13,756 nucleotides of DNA from an uncultured Butyrivibrio sp. Its GTDB lineage: Bacteria > Bacillota > Clostridia > Lachnospirales > Lachnospiraceae. Below the pieces are notes generated by a model. It was not told the DNA's origin. It did not search any database and worked only from the letters and a program-made list of their open reading frames with translations. Shown piece after piece: positions 5,926 through 13,217 of the stretch. Within the stretch, counting starts at the first letter, position 1, and every line of letters begins with the position of its first letter. The position numbers and the translations under genes were made by a program. Location: contig NZ_CAMVPU010000072.1 in assembly GCF_947169445.1 (NCBI RefSeq), positions 1 to 13,756 of the forward strand. The letters run 5' to 3'.

Positions 5926-6870
5926 TTACCTCGCTCCCTTATCATATGGGATTCCTTCTGCCTTAGGCGCTCTGGACTTTTGTGATGTGAAGGCCAGAAC
6001 GATAAGTGAAACTATATATGGGAACATATTATATACTGTTCCAGAAATTGGCAACTCATGAAGGAAATCAATTCCCATATAAACGTTTGATAAGGATCTG
6101 AATACTGCGAAAAGAACTGCAGACCAAGCGATCCTCTCAGGCTTCCACTGACCAAAGATCATAACAGCCAGTGCAAGGAAACCTGCACCTGCAACGCCAT
6201 AATCAAAATGCCAAGTGGAGTTGGCTGCTGCTATATAAATAATACCACCAAGTCCTGCCAAAAAGCCTGACATTAAAACTCCGCAATATCTCATAGCATA
6301 AACATTAATACCAACGGAATCGGCAGCCTGTGGATGCTCACCGCAGGCACGCATTCTAAGTGCCAATTTGGTTTTATAGAAAAATACAATAGCAAATGCC
6401 AAAAGTACTGCTGCAATTACAATAAACCAGGAAAGCTGAAGGCTTCCTACGTTGAACATAAACGCATCATGGCCTTTGATATAGTCAAGCTTAGCGGAAA
6501 AGTCCGTACCACCTGATCTTGTGGTATTGAACGCCTTAACAATAACTGTTGCAGCTGCAGTAGCCAGCATATTAACAGCAATACCAATAAGTGTCTGGTC
6601 AGCCTTGAAATAAATGCAGGCAACAGCAATCAAAAGTGAAGAAATAATTCCGGCAACAGCTGCTGCTAAAAGCGTAAGTACAACTATTGTAACCTTAGAA
6701 GCATCATCCGGCAAAAGAACCATAACCATCGCACCGGACATTGCTCCAAATACCATGATACCCTCAAGACCAAGATTAATAATACCGCTTCGCTCTGAGA
6801 ACATACCGCCCAAAGCAACCAGGATCAGAACTGCCGAGAAGATAAGTGTATACTGAATTAAAAGAATCAT
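5926..6870 (-). CDS. ABC transporter permease, BMP/nucleoside type (second permease)
   Basis: 314-residue polytopic membrane protein of the BPD_transp_2 family, with about eight to ten hydrophobic segments starting at residue 2. Diagnostic for the YufQ/NupQ-like permease are SERSGIINLGLEGIMVFGAM near residues 25-44 and the loop MRACGEHPQAADSVGINV around 170-190, which resembles the coupling region facing the ATPase. It would pair with the permease encoded just upstream to form the membrane channel of a nucleoside importer. GGAGGTG lies 5 nt before the ATG, and the gene starts 2 nt after the previous stop. It ends in a short, partly basic tail. Sugar importers use the same family, but the neighbours (BMP-type lipoprotein, uridine phosphorylase, cytidine deaminase) favour nucleosides. 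Confidence 0.88.
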   Translation of the reverse strand: MILLIQYTLIFSAVLILVALGGMFSERSGIINLGLEGIMVFGAMSGAMVMVLLPDDASKVTIVVLTLLAAAVAGIISSLLIAVACIYFKADQTLIGIAVNMLATAAATVIVKAFNTTRSGGTDFSAKLDYIKGHDAFMFNVGSLQLSWFIVIAAVLLAFAIVFFYKTKLALRMRACGEHPQAADSVGINVYAMRYCGVLMSGFLAGLGGIIYIAAANSTWHFDYGVAGAGFLALAVMIFGQWKPERIAWSAVLFAVFRSLSNVYMGIDFLHELPISGTVYNMFPYIVSLIVLAFTSQKSRAPKAEGIPYDKGAR

Positions 6871-6872
6871 AT

Positions 6873-8006
6873 TTACACCTCCTTCTTTCCTGCTGTATTT
6901 TGAACAGCATTCTCTTTAATCTTTTTCTTTTTAGGCTTATTAATAACTGTTTTAAAGAAAAGAACAAAACCGCAAAGGTAAATAATAATCGCAATCATCA
7001 GATCTGCTACCTGAGGATTGAAATAATTGGTATTAAGGTACTGACCGCCAAGAGTAATATACTCAACAAAAAGTCCTGCAATAATAGCTCCGATTGGATG
7101 AAGTCCTCCAAGGAAAGCAACCGCAATACCATTAAATCCCATTCCGGGAACAGATGATGAAATCTTATAATGCTCAATACTGGTCAGATAATATAATGCT
7201 GCAGCCAGACCGGAAATAGCTCCGGAAATAGCAAGTGTAAGGATTATATTTCTCTTAGCATTCATACCAGAATACTTGGCAGCATCCTTATTATGACCTG
7301 TTGCCTTAAGTTCATAGCCAAAAGTAGTCTTACTAAGAACTACCCATATTAAAACAGCAATAATAATCGTTATCGGCACTGCAATAGTCATGTATTGATT
7401 CTTACCAAAAAACTCCTGCATAAATCCAGGAAGGATACCGGATGCATTTTTAGCAGCGATATCATAGGTCTCTGACTTGGTTGTATTCATGCATGTCTCA
7501 GTTCCAAGAATAATATTGCACAGATATAAGCCAATCCAGTTAAGCATGATTCCGGCAATAACTTCATTAACATTGCAAAATGCCTTAAAGAATCCGCAAA
7601 GAGCTCCCCAAACAGCACCAACAAGAATAGCAGCAATCACACATAAAAACCAGTTCCAGCCAAGTCCAAGTGATGTGTAAAGACAAACAAGAATGCCAAC
7701 TGTGTACTGACCTGCAGCACCTATATTGAAAAGTCCTGCCTTATAAGCAAATAAAATCGCTTCCGAGCAGAGAATAAGCGGAACACTCTTTACCAGCGTT
7801 GAACCCATGTAATACATAAGCTGCTGAGGCTTGCCACTGAATTTAAAGAAATTCTTCAAAATGGCAATAATACCTTCTGTAGCATGCTCAGGATTCATAA
7901 ATAACAAAATTACATAACCAAGAACTACTCCCAAAGCTGCGCATAGAATAGATGCAAGTATTGTCTGTATAGCGGGCTTTTTGAAAAAAGAAGTTTTTTC
8001 TTCCAT
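6873..8006 (-). CDS. ABC transporter permease, BMP/nucleoside type (first permease)
   Basis: About 377 residues, polytopic, BPD_transp_2 family, resembling YufP/NupP. An N-terminal membrane segment (about 12-35) is followed by the family motif YKAGLFNIGAAGQYTVG around 88-105 and by the loop ELKATGHNKDAAKYSGMNAKR around 232-252, the probable contact with the ATPase. The C-terminus is a lysine-rich cytoplasmic tail (KPKKKKIKE). It is longer than its partner permease because of extra N-terminal and periphery-facing sequence, as usual for this subunit. The ATG at 8006 shares its A with the TGA of the ATPase gene; a GTG at 8009 directly precedes it and is an alternative, with GGGAGG 7 nt (GTG) or 10 nt (ATG) upstream. 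Confidence 0.88.
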   Translation of the reverse strand: MEEKTSFFKKPAIQTILASILCAALGVVLGYVILLFMNPEHATEGIIAILKNFFKFSGKPQQLMYYMGSTLVKSVPLILCSEAILFAYKAGLFNIGAAGQYTVGILVCLYTSLGLGWNWFLCVIAAILVGAVWGALCGFFKAFCNVNEVIAGIMLNWIGLYLCNIILGTETCMNTTKSETYDIAAKNASGILPGFMQEFFGKNQYMTIAVPITIIIAVLIWVVLSKTTFGYELKATGHNKDAAKYSGMNAKRNIILTLAISGAISGLAAALYYLTSIEHYKISSSVPGMGFNGIAVAFLGGLHPIGAIIAGLFVEYITLGGQYLNTNYFNPQVADLMIAIIIYLCGFVLFFKTVINKPKKKKIKENAVQNTAGKKEV

Positions 8007-9547
8007 CACCTATACGCCTCCCTTCCTTCATCACGTTTAGCACCGGACATATAAAGTCCCAGTTCCTGAAGTGTTGTATTCTTAGGATCAACCTCTCCCA
8101 CTATTTCGCCTTCATGCATAACTAGAATTCTGTCGGAAAGATTCATAACCTCTTCAAGTTCCAGCGAAACAAGTAAAATAGCACATCCTTCATCGCGCTG
8201 CTGTACGATTTCTTTATGAATGTATTCTATGGCTCCTACATCCAGTCCACGTGTAGGCTGTACAGCTATAAGTAATTTATGGTCTCTATCCATTTCTCTG
8301 GCAATAATAGCCTTCTGCTGATTACCACCGGACATAGAACGGACAATTGTCTCCGAACCCTTACCGGAACGAACATCAAACTGTTTTATAAGCTTTTCCG
8401 AATATGCTCTCATATCGTTTTTCTTGATAAATCCATACTTTGAAAACTCAGGTTCAAAGTATCTCTGAAGGATCATATTTTCTTCAAGGGTATAATCAAG
8501 AACAAGTCCATGCTTATGTCTATCCTCAGGAACATGACTCATTCCATGAGTATTCTTATATCTGATGGATTTATGAGTGATATCATCTCCCATAAAGCTG
8601 ATCTTACCACTTGAAATATCATCAAGACCTGTCAAAGCGCCTATAAACTCTGTCTGGCCATTTCCATCAATACCTGCTATGCAGACAATCTCACCTTCAC
8701 GAACATTGAAGGAAACATTGTGCACAGAATCATTTTGATGAATCTTACTCTTAACACAGACATTCTCTACACGCAGAATCTCTTTTCCAGGTTCAGCCTC
8801 TTTTTTATCAACAGCAAACTTAACATCACGGCCAACCATCATGGATGAAAGTTCCTCTTTGGTAGTATCTGCCACATTAACAGTACCAATGTACTTGCCT
8901 CTTCTAAGAATAGTACAACGGTCAGCAACTTCCATGATCTCGTTCAATTTATGTGTGATAAAAAGAATTGATTTACCTTCTGCAGCAAGATTCTTCATGA
9001 TTTTCATGAGCTCATCTATTTCCTGAGGAGTAAGTACTGCAGTTGGCTCATCGAAGATCAAAATATCGTTATCCCTATACAGCATCTTAAGAATCTCGAC
9101 ACGCTGCTGCATACCAACAGTGATATCCTCAATAAGTGCATCAGGATCAACCTTCAGATTATATTTATTAGATAAGTCTAATATTTTCTTCCTTGCATCA
9201 TTTTTGGTCAAAAAGCCAAATTTATTTGGCTCAGCACCGAGAATAATATTATCCAAAACAGAAAAAATATCCACGAGCATAAAATGCTGGTGAACCATAC
9301 CAATTCCCAAAGCGGTAGCATCATTAGGATTATTGATACTTACTTCCTTGCCGTCCTTCTTGATAACACCCTGCTCAGGTGTATACAAGCCAAACAAAAC
9401 ACTCATAAGAGTGGACTTACCAGCGCCATTTTCCCCCAGCAGCGCATGGATTTCACCGCGCTTCAACTGCAAAGTAATATCATCATTTGCAATTATGCCC
9501 GGAAATTCTTTCGTGATATGCAACATCTCAATTACATAATCATCCAT
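8006..9547 (-). CDS. ABC transporter ATP-binding protein with two nucleotide-binding domains (nucleoside importer)
   Basis: 513 residues with two ABC domains, as in YufO/NupO and the RbsA type. Domain 1: Walker A GENGAGKST at 38-46, degenerate signature VGMQQR at 144-149, Walker B ILIFDEPTA with Glu167, switch His199. Domain 2: Walker A lacks lysine (GIDGNGQTE, 292-300), signature intact (SGGNQQ, 406-411), and the Walker B acidic pair is replaced (LLIAVQPTRG). In the head-to-tail arrangement, one composite site (domain 1 Walker motifs with domain 2 signature) should hydrolyse ATP and the other should not; this asymmetry is normal in the family. The start at 9547 (MDDYVIEMLHITKEFPG) has AGGAAGG 9 nt upstream; longer readings into the gap lack homologous sequence. 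It lies after the terminator that follows the lipoprotein gene. Confidence 0.92.
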   Translation of the reverse strand: MDDYVIEMLHITKEFPGIIANDDITLQLKRGEIHALLGENGAGKSTLMSVLFGLYTPEQGVIKKDGKEVSINNPNDATALGIGMVHQHFMLVDIFSVLDNIILGAEPNKFGFLTKNDARKKILDLSNKYNLKVDPDALIEDITVGMQQRVEILKMLYRDNDILIFDEPTAVLTPQEIDELMKIMKNLAAEGKSILFITHKLNEIMEVADRCTILRRGKYIGTVNVADTTKEELSSMMVGRDVKFAVDKKEAEPGKEILRVENVCVKSKIHQNDSVHNVSFNVREGEIVCIAGIDGNGQTEFIGALTGLDDISSGKISFMGDDITHKSIRYKNTHGMSHVPEDRHKHGLVLDYTLEENMILQRYFEPEFSKYGFIKKNDMRAYSEKLIKQFDVRSGKGSETIVRSMSGGNQQKAIIAREMDRDHKLLIAVQPTRGLDVGAIEYIHKEIVQQRDEGCAILLVSLELEEVMNLSDRILVMHEGEIVGEVDPKNTTLQELGLYMSGAKRDEGREAYR

Positions 9548-9556
9548 ATCCAAACA

Positions 9557-9563
9557 CCTTCCT
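9557..9563 (-). promoter_or_regulatory. Ribosome binding site fixing the ABC ATPase start
   Basis: AGGAAGG on the minus strand lies 9 nt upstream of the ATG at 9547 and supports that start over in-frame ATGs at 9619 and 9601, which would add a hydrophobic stretch not expected in an ABC ATPase. Confidence 0.6.
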
Positions 9564-9608
9564 ACCCAATATTTGGTTAACAAAACCATTAAAACATCCA
9601 TAAACCCA

Positions 9609-9636
9609 ATTATGAACATTTTTATATTTTTGTTAA
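9609..9636 (-). promoter_or_regulatory. Possible secondary promoter for the ABC ATPase and permeases
   Basis: TTAACA (9636-9631, 5 of 6 to consensus) is followed after 16 bp by CATAAT (9614-9609, 5 of 6). It starts in the T-tract of the terminator and leaves a leader of about 55 nt. The sequence is AT-rich, so a chance match is possible; read-through of the terminator is the alternative way to express the downstream genes. Confidence 0.35.
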
Positions 9637-9665
9637 AAAAGGGAAGGAATTTATCCTTCCCTTTT
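9635..9665 (-). terminator. Intrinsic terminator between lipoprotein and ATPase genes
   Basis: On the minus strand AAAAGGGAAGGA (9665-9654) pairs perfectly with TCCTTCCCTTTT (9648-9637) around a 5-nt loop, ending in a run of six T. It begins about 22 nt after the lipoprotein stop. A strong terminator here would keep the binding protein in excess over the ATPase and permeases, a common arrangement in ABC importer operons. Confidence 0.9.
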
Positions 9666-9687
9666 ATTATGCAAAGACAAGTCGCAA

Positions 9688-10896
9688 TTAGTGAATGTTA
9701 TCGAAAGTTGTAACCTTGATAGCTGTTGTAGGCATTACATCAATGCTGCTATCAACTGTTACATAACCATCATACATTGAAGAAACAAGAGTCTTGTAAT
9801 CATCAACTGTGAAGTTCTTCATTGACCATGTCTCTGTAGGAAGCTGAACATAGTTAAGAGAAACATCATCACCTGATACGATACCAAGGTTCTCGATCTT
9901 GCCAGAGTGGTTAGCCCAGTTACCAGCGAAAAGATCTGTAAGTGTAGCCTTAACAGTTGCTGCAAGACCCTTCATAGCAGATGTTACGCAAACGCCATCA
10001 CCATAGAGTCCATCGATTGTACCAGACTGGTCAACGTCAACACCAACAACCTTGCCACCTACCTTCTTAGCAGCCTCACCAGCTGATGTGAAGATACCGC
10101 CGCCGCAAGCAAATACGATTTCAGTTCCGTTAGAATACCATGTATCCATTGTAGCTGTAATAGCCTCGTCACCGTAGAACTGACCACCATATACATAGTT
10201 AACTTCTACATCAGAAGCAATACCAAGCTCTGTAGCAGCTGCGTCAGCACCCTGAACGAAACCATAACCATAACGGATAACAGCAGGAACAGCCATACCG
10301 CCAAGGAAGCCAAGCTTCTTGTAGCCTTCCTTAACAACTGCGTATCCTGCCATGTAACCAGCAAGCTCTTCCTGATATGTGAATGAGCAAACATTTGCAG
10401 GAAGTGTTGTCATACCAGCGCCTTCGAAGTCACCCTGTGAAACGTCAAGAGCGATGATAGTAACATCTGGGTTAGCCTCAGCAACTGAAGCAATCATGCC
10501 AGCGAAAAGATATCCAGGAACAACGATAACATTGTAGTTATCAGCAACAGCGTTGTTAAATGCTGCAGTACGTGCCTCATCAGAATCCTCTGTAGGCTTG
10601 TAATACTGGAAATCAACGCCATTAGCCTCTGCAAAAGCCTTAGAAGCCTCGAATGTTGTCTGGTTGAATGACATATCTGTGATGTCACCTGAGTCTGTGA
10701 TCATGGCAATTCTCTTGTCTGATCCTTCTGTTGTAGCTGCTGCATCTGTTGCAGGAGCTGTTTCTGTGGCAGCAGGTGTCTCAGCCGCTGTCTCAGTTTC
10801 TGTTGTAGCAGGAGCCTCTGTTGAACTTGAACCACATGCTACAAGTGAAGCAACCATTGTTGCAGCCATAAGAACTGCAAAAATCTTCTTTTTCAT
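9688..10896 (-). CDS. BMP family (basic membrane lipoprotein) nucleoside-binding lipoprotein
   Basis: 402-residue lipid-anchored substrate-binding protein of an ABC importer. Signal peptide MKKKIFAVLMAATMVASLVA ends in a lipobox (LVAC), with Cys21 as the acylated residue. Residues 22-58 are a low-complexity linker of Thr, Glu, Ala and Pro, probably spanning the cell wall. From about residue 62 (RIAMITDSGDITDMSFNQTTFEA) the BMP/PnrA fold follows, with VVPGYLFAGMI, GFLGGMAVPAVIRYGYGFVQGA and VVGVDVDQSG as family stretches. Homologues (B. subtilis YufN, L. lactis BmpA, T. pallidum PnrA) bind nucleosides. The ATG at 10896 has GGAGGG 6 nt upstream. Codon choice looks more biased than in the transporter genes (for example AAG and AAC preferred), consistent with high expression. 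It lies 44 nt after the uridine phosphorylase gene and is followed by a terminator. Confidence 0.93.
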   Translation of the reverse strand: MKKKIFAVLMAATMVASLVACGSSSTEAPATTETETAAETPAATETAPATDAAATTEGSDKRIAMITDSGDITDMSFNQTTFEASKAFAEANGVDFQYYKPTEDSDEARTAAFNNAVADNYNVIVVPGYLFAGMIASVAEANPDVTIIALDVSQGDFEGAGMTTLPANVCSFTYQEELAGYMAGYAVVKEGYKKLGFLGGMAVPAVIRYGYGFVQGADAAATELGIASDVEVNYVYGGQFYGDEAITATMDTWYSNGTEIVFACGGGIFTSAGEAAKKVGGKVVGVDVDQSGTIDGLYGDGVCVTSAMKGLAATVKATLTDLFAGNWANHSGKIENLGIVSGDDVSLNYVQLPTETWSMKNFTVDDYKTLVSSMYDGYVTVDSSIDVMPTTAIKVTTFDNIH

Positions 10897-10926
10897 AATT
10901 TCCCTCCATTAATTTGGTTGACTTGT

Positions 10927-10955
10927 ATAATAAAACCCTTTCAGGCTTTATCCAA
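10927..10955 (-). promoter_or_regulatory. Weak candidate promoter for the lipoprotein gene
   Basis: TATTAT (10932-10927, 5 of 6) lies 17 bp after TTGGAT (10955-10950, 3 of 6), overlapping the end of the uridine phosphorylase gene. It could add lipoprotein-only transcripts ending at the 9635-9665 terminator. The -35 match is poor, so this is tentative. Confidence 0.25.
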
Positions 10956-11717
10956 AGCTATGAGGCCTTTAATAGCCTCGATTGTAGTACGATACACTAC
11001 ATCCATATCGTGAGCCTGCGGATTAGGTAAACCCTTTTTAGCTCTTTCCTGATTGGCAACAACCAAAAGTACTGCTCCGGTACGTACTCTTAAATAATCC
11101 CCAACGATGAATAAGGTAGATGATTCCATTTCAGAACAAAGAGCTCCGCATTTGATCCAGGCATCCCATTTGTACTGAAGAAGTGGCCCTACAGGCTTAG
11201 TCTCAGGCTCGTGCTGACCAAAAAATGAATCCTTACACTGAACAACACCAACATGATACTTGGCACCTGTTTTCTTAGCTCCCTGTACCAAACTGCTAAC
11301 AACATCAAAAGTAGCAACAGCCGGATATTCAATCGGAGCATACTCTTTACTGGTACCCTCAGCTCTGATAGCACCATTGGCAATTACAATGTCACCGCCA
11401 ATAACATCTTCCTGCATTCCGCCGGAAGTGCCCATTCTAATAAATGTATCAGCGCCACACTTAACAAGCTCTTCAACTGCGATTGCTGTTGAAGCTCCTC
11501 CAATACCGGTTGACATTACTGTAACCTTCTCACCATCTATTGTTCCGGTATAAGTGTTATATTCTCTGTTATATGCAATAAATTCCGGATTATCAAACAA
11601 TTTGGAAATAGTCTCACATCTGCCGGGATCCCCTGTCAGAATAACATATCTTCCAACATCTCCCGCCTTAACATGAGTATGATACTGATAGCCTGCGCCC
11701 TCTGTATAATCAACCAT
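10941..11717 (-). CDS. udp: Uridine phosphorylase (nucleoside phosphorylase I family)
   Basis: 258-residue enzyme of the NP-I family that splits uridine with phosphate into uracil and ribose-1-phosphate. Family features run in order: GDPGR with Arg33 (phosphate binding), STGIGGAST at 69-77 with VEEL, RMGTSGG with Arg94 and Thr97, and SEMESSTL at 195-202, whose Glu-Met-Glu binds the ribose. The C-terminal stretch has PNPQ and an Arg/His-containing helix. Overall alignment follows E. coli Udp better than the purine-specific DeoD type, but the uracil-binding Gln/Arg region (around 160-170) is divergent, so relaxed or different base specificity is possible. GAGGTG lies upstream of the ATG. It is the first gene of the nucleoside block and has its own promoter. 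Confidence 0.88.
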   Translation of the reverse strand: MVDYTEGAGYQYHTHVKAGDVGRYVILTGDPGRCETISKLFDNPEFIAYNREYNTYTGTIDGEKVTVMSTGIGGASTAIAVEELVKCGADTFIRMGTSGGMQEDVIGGDIVIANGAIRAEGTSKEYAPIEYPAVATFDVVSSLVQGAKKTGAKYHVGVVQCKDSFFGQHEPETKPVGPLLQYKWDAWIKCGALCSEMESSTLFIVGDYLRVRTGAVLLVVANQERAKKGLPNPQAHDMDVVYRTTIEAIKGLIALDKA

Positions 11718-11787
11718 TTAAGCACCTCAAAAAGAAAATAATAGATATAATTAGCCAAAATACGACAAATACTCAATTAACATATAA

Positions 11788-11816
11788 ATTATAAGGCATT
11801 TAACATAAAAAGTCAC
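11788..11816 (-). promoter_or_regulatory. Promoter of the nucleoside salvage block
   Basis: A perfect TATAAT (11793-11788) lies 17 bp downstream of GTGACT (11816-11811, 4 of 6 to TTGACA). The inferred start near 11780 leaves a leader of about 60 nt before the uridine phosphorylase ATG. An 8-bp inverted repeat (AAATACTC/GAGTATTT) at 11767-11774 and 11835-11842 flanks it. I see no clear terminator for rimM in the same gap. Confidence 0.65.
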
Positions 11817-11863
11817 CTTATTTCAATATATTTCGAGTATTTATTATAGCTAAAATGAATAAA

Positions 11864-12376
11864 TTACATCAAGCCGTCCATTACGTGAATGATAATCTTT
11901 TTATCTTCAAGATTGATTTCCTTAATGCAGTCTTTTATAGCGGGAATATAGACCTTATCTTCAGTTTCGGATCTGGTCATTTCATAAACATCATTGGCTC
12001 CAGTCTGAATCACATCACTTATCTGGCCAAGTATATTCCCATCCTCATCTACTACATCAAGCCCCATCAGATCAGCGCAGTAAAATTCACCAGGCTCGAG
12101 CTTAAGAGCATCTTTTCTGTCAATTGTAAGTTCACACCCCCTGAATTTCTCAACGTCATTAATATTGTCATACTGTTTAAACTTAACAATTACAAACTTT
12201 TTAAAGAACCTGGCGCTCTGAACATCCAGTTCTATTTTCTCTCCGCGCTGTGTATGAAGAGTCACTTTCTTTAGTTTCTTAAATCTTGCCGGATCTTCAG
12301 TTGTAGGAAAAACATTCACTTCTCCCTGAAGTCCATGAGTTGATGCAATAACACCTACCTGAAATCTATCTGTCAT
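11864..12376 (-). CDS. rimM: Ribosome maturation factor RimM
   Basis: 170-residue factor that assists assembly of the head of the 30S subunit, binding ribosomal protein S19. The N-terminal beta-barrel begins FQVGVIASTHGLQGEVNVFP (residues 5-24), and the C-terminal PRC barrel starts around 97 (GEFYCADLMGLDVVDEDG), with IPAIKDCIKEINLEDKKI near the end. The ATG at 12376 has GGAG 6 nt upstream; the in-frame TTG at 12388 overlaps this site and is rejected. It starts 16 nt after the trmD stop and is the last gene before the promoter of the nucleoside block. The usual order in E. coli and B. subtilis is rimM then trmD; here it is reversed. Confidence 0.95.
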   Translation of the reverse strand: MTDRFQVGVIASTHGLQGEVNVFPTTEDPARFKKLKKVTLHTQRGEKIELDVQSARFFKKFVIVKFKQYDNINDVEKFRGCELTIDRKDALKLEPGEFYCADLMGLDVVDEDGNILGQISDVIQTGANDVYEMTRSETEDKVYIPAIKDCIKEINLEDKKIIIHVMDGLM

Positions 12377-12382
12377 ATTTAT

Positions 12383-12386
12383 CTCC
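12383..12386 (-). promoter_or_regulatory. Ribosome binding site fixing the rimM start
   Basis: GGAG on the minus strand lies 6 nt before the ATG at 12376. Because it includes part of the in-frame TTG at 12388, that codon is unlikely to be the start. Confidence 0.6.
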
Positions 12387-12392
12387 AATTAT

Positions 12393-13184
12393 TTACTCTA
12401 AGTTTTCTAAATTAACGCTTTCAGCTTCTTCAGTATTTTTCTTTTTCCTACGCTTTTTCTTCTCAGGTTTTGGAGGATTTTCCAAAAGCCATTTCTCATA
12501 TAAATCGGGTCGTCTTTCTTTTGTCCTCTCAATGGACTTCTCAAGGCGCCATCCATCAACCTTTTTATGATCGCCGGATAAAAGAATTGGCGGAACTTTT
12601 TTCCCCATCCACTCTTCAGGTCTCGAATACTGAGGATATTCCAATAGATTATTATTGAAACTCTCAGTCATGGCAGACTCGTCGTTGTTAAGAACTCCGG
12701 GAACAAGTCTGGAAATAGCATCGATCATAACCATGGCAGGAAGTTCGCCGCCTGTCAAAACATAATCTCCGATTGAAACATAATCAGTCACGATTTCTTC
12801 CAGTACTCTCTCATCCACCCCTTCATAATGTCCGCAGAGGAAAATAAGGTCATCCTCCTTGGCAAAATCAGAAGCCATCTTCTGATTAAATACGCTTCCT
12901 TGAGGTGTAACATAGATTACTCTTGGCTTTTTATCAGTTTTCTCTTCTATGGAATTCTTTAGCGCCAAATAGCAATCATAAATAGGCTGTGCCTGCATCA
13001 GCATACCGGCACCGCCACCATATGTATAATCATCAACCTTGTGATGTTTATTGTCATTAGAATAATCCCTTATATTTACAGCATTAAAAGATATATATCC
13101 TTTATCACTGGCTCTCCCTGTGATACTGCTTGATAATGCTCCCATTATCATCTCGGGAAACAAAGTCATAATATGAAAATTCAT
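12393..13184 (-). CDS. trmD: tRNA (guanine-N1)-methyltransferase TrmD
   Basis: 263-residue SPOUT methyltransferase that makes m1G37 in tRNAs reading CNN-type codons, preventing frameshifts. N-terminus MNFHIMTLFPEM and the knot region are typical: DDYTYGGGAGM at 51-61, LCGHYEGVDERV at 116-127, and SIGDYVLTGGELPAMVMIDAISRLVPGV at 137-164. Arg159 matches the conserved catalytic Arg154 of E. coli/H. influenzae TrmD; at the position of Asp169 there is Glu174 (TESF). Residues about 236-263 are an extra tail with a lysine/arginine block (EKKKRRKKKN) and an acidic end, beyond the usual 240-250 residues. The ATG at 13184 is preferred to a TTG at 13208, because homologues start MNFH and AGAG precedes the ATG. 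It follows khpA after a 105-nt gap containing a large hairpin. Confidence 0.95.
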   Translation of the reverse strand: MNFHIMTLFPEMIMGALSSSITGRASDKGYISFNAVNIRDYSNDNKHHKVDDYTYGGGAGMLMQAQPIYDCYLALKNSIEEKTDKKPRVIYVTPQGSVFNQKMASDFAKEDDLIFLCGHYEGVDERVLEEIVTDYVSIGDYVLTGGELPAMVMIDAISRLVPGVLNNDESAMTESFNNNLLEYPQYSRPEEWMGKKVPPILLSGDHKKVDGWRLEKSIERTKERRPDLYEKWLLENPPKPEKKKRRKKKNTEEAESVNLENLE

Positions 13185-13217
13185 AAAAAGCTCTACACTT
13201 CTTTCCAAAAATAAAAA

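Noticed and set aside
9548..9619. Longer N-terminus for the ABC ATPase, starting at 9619
   Set aside because: The extra 24 residues are hydrophobic and unlike ABC ATPases, and AGGAAGG lies correctly placed for the ATG at 9547.
10760..10840. Repetitive Thr/Glu/Ala coding stretch as a possible DNA repeat or mobile element scar
   Set aside because: It is an in-frame low-complexity linker after a lipobox, normal for Gram-positive binding lipoproteins.
10921..10934. Plus-strand TTGACTTGTATAAT suggesting a forward promoter
   Set aside because: The -35 and -10 like elements are only 2 bp apart and no plus-strand gene follows.
11855..12274. Plus-strand open frame of 139 codons opposite rimM
   Set aside because: rimM is clearly coded on the other strand with conserved domains; the plus-strand product is a low-complexity hydrophobic/aromatic translation with no family resemblance.
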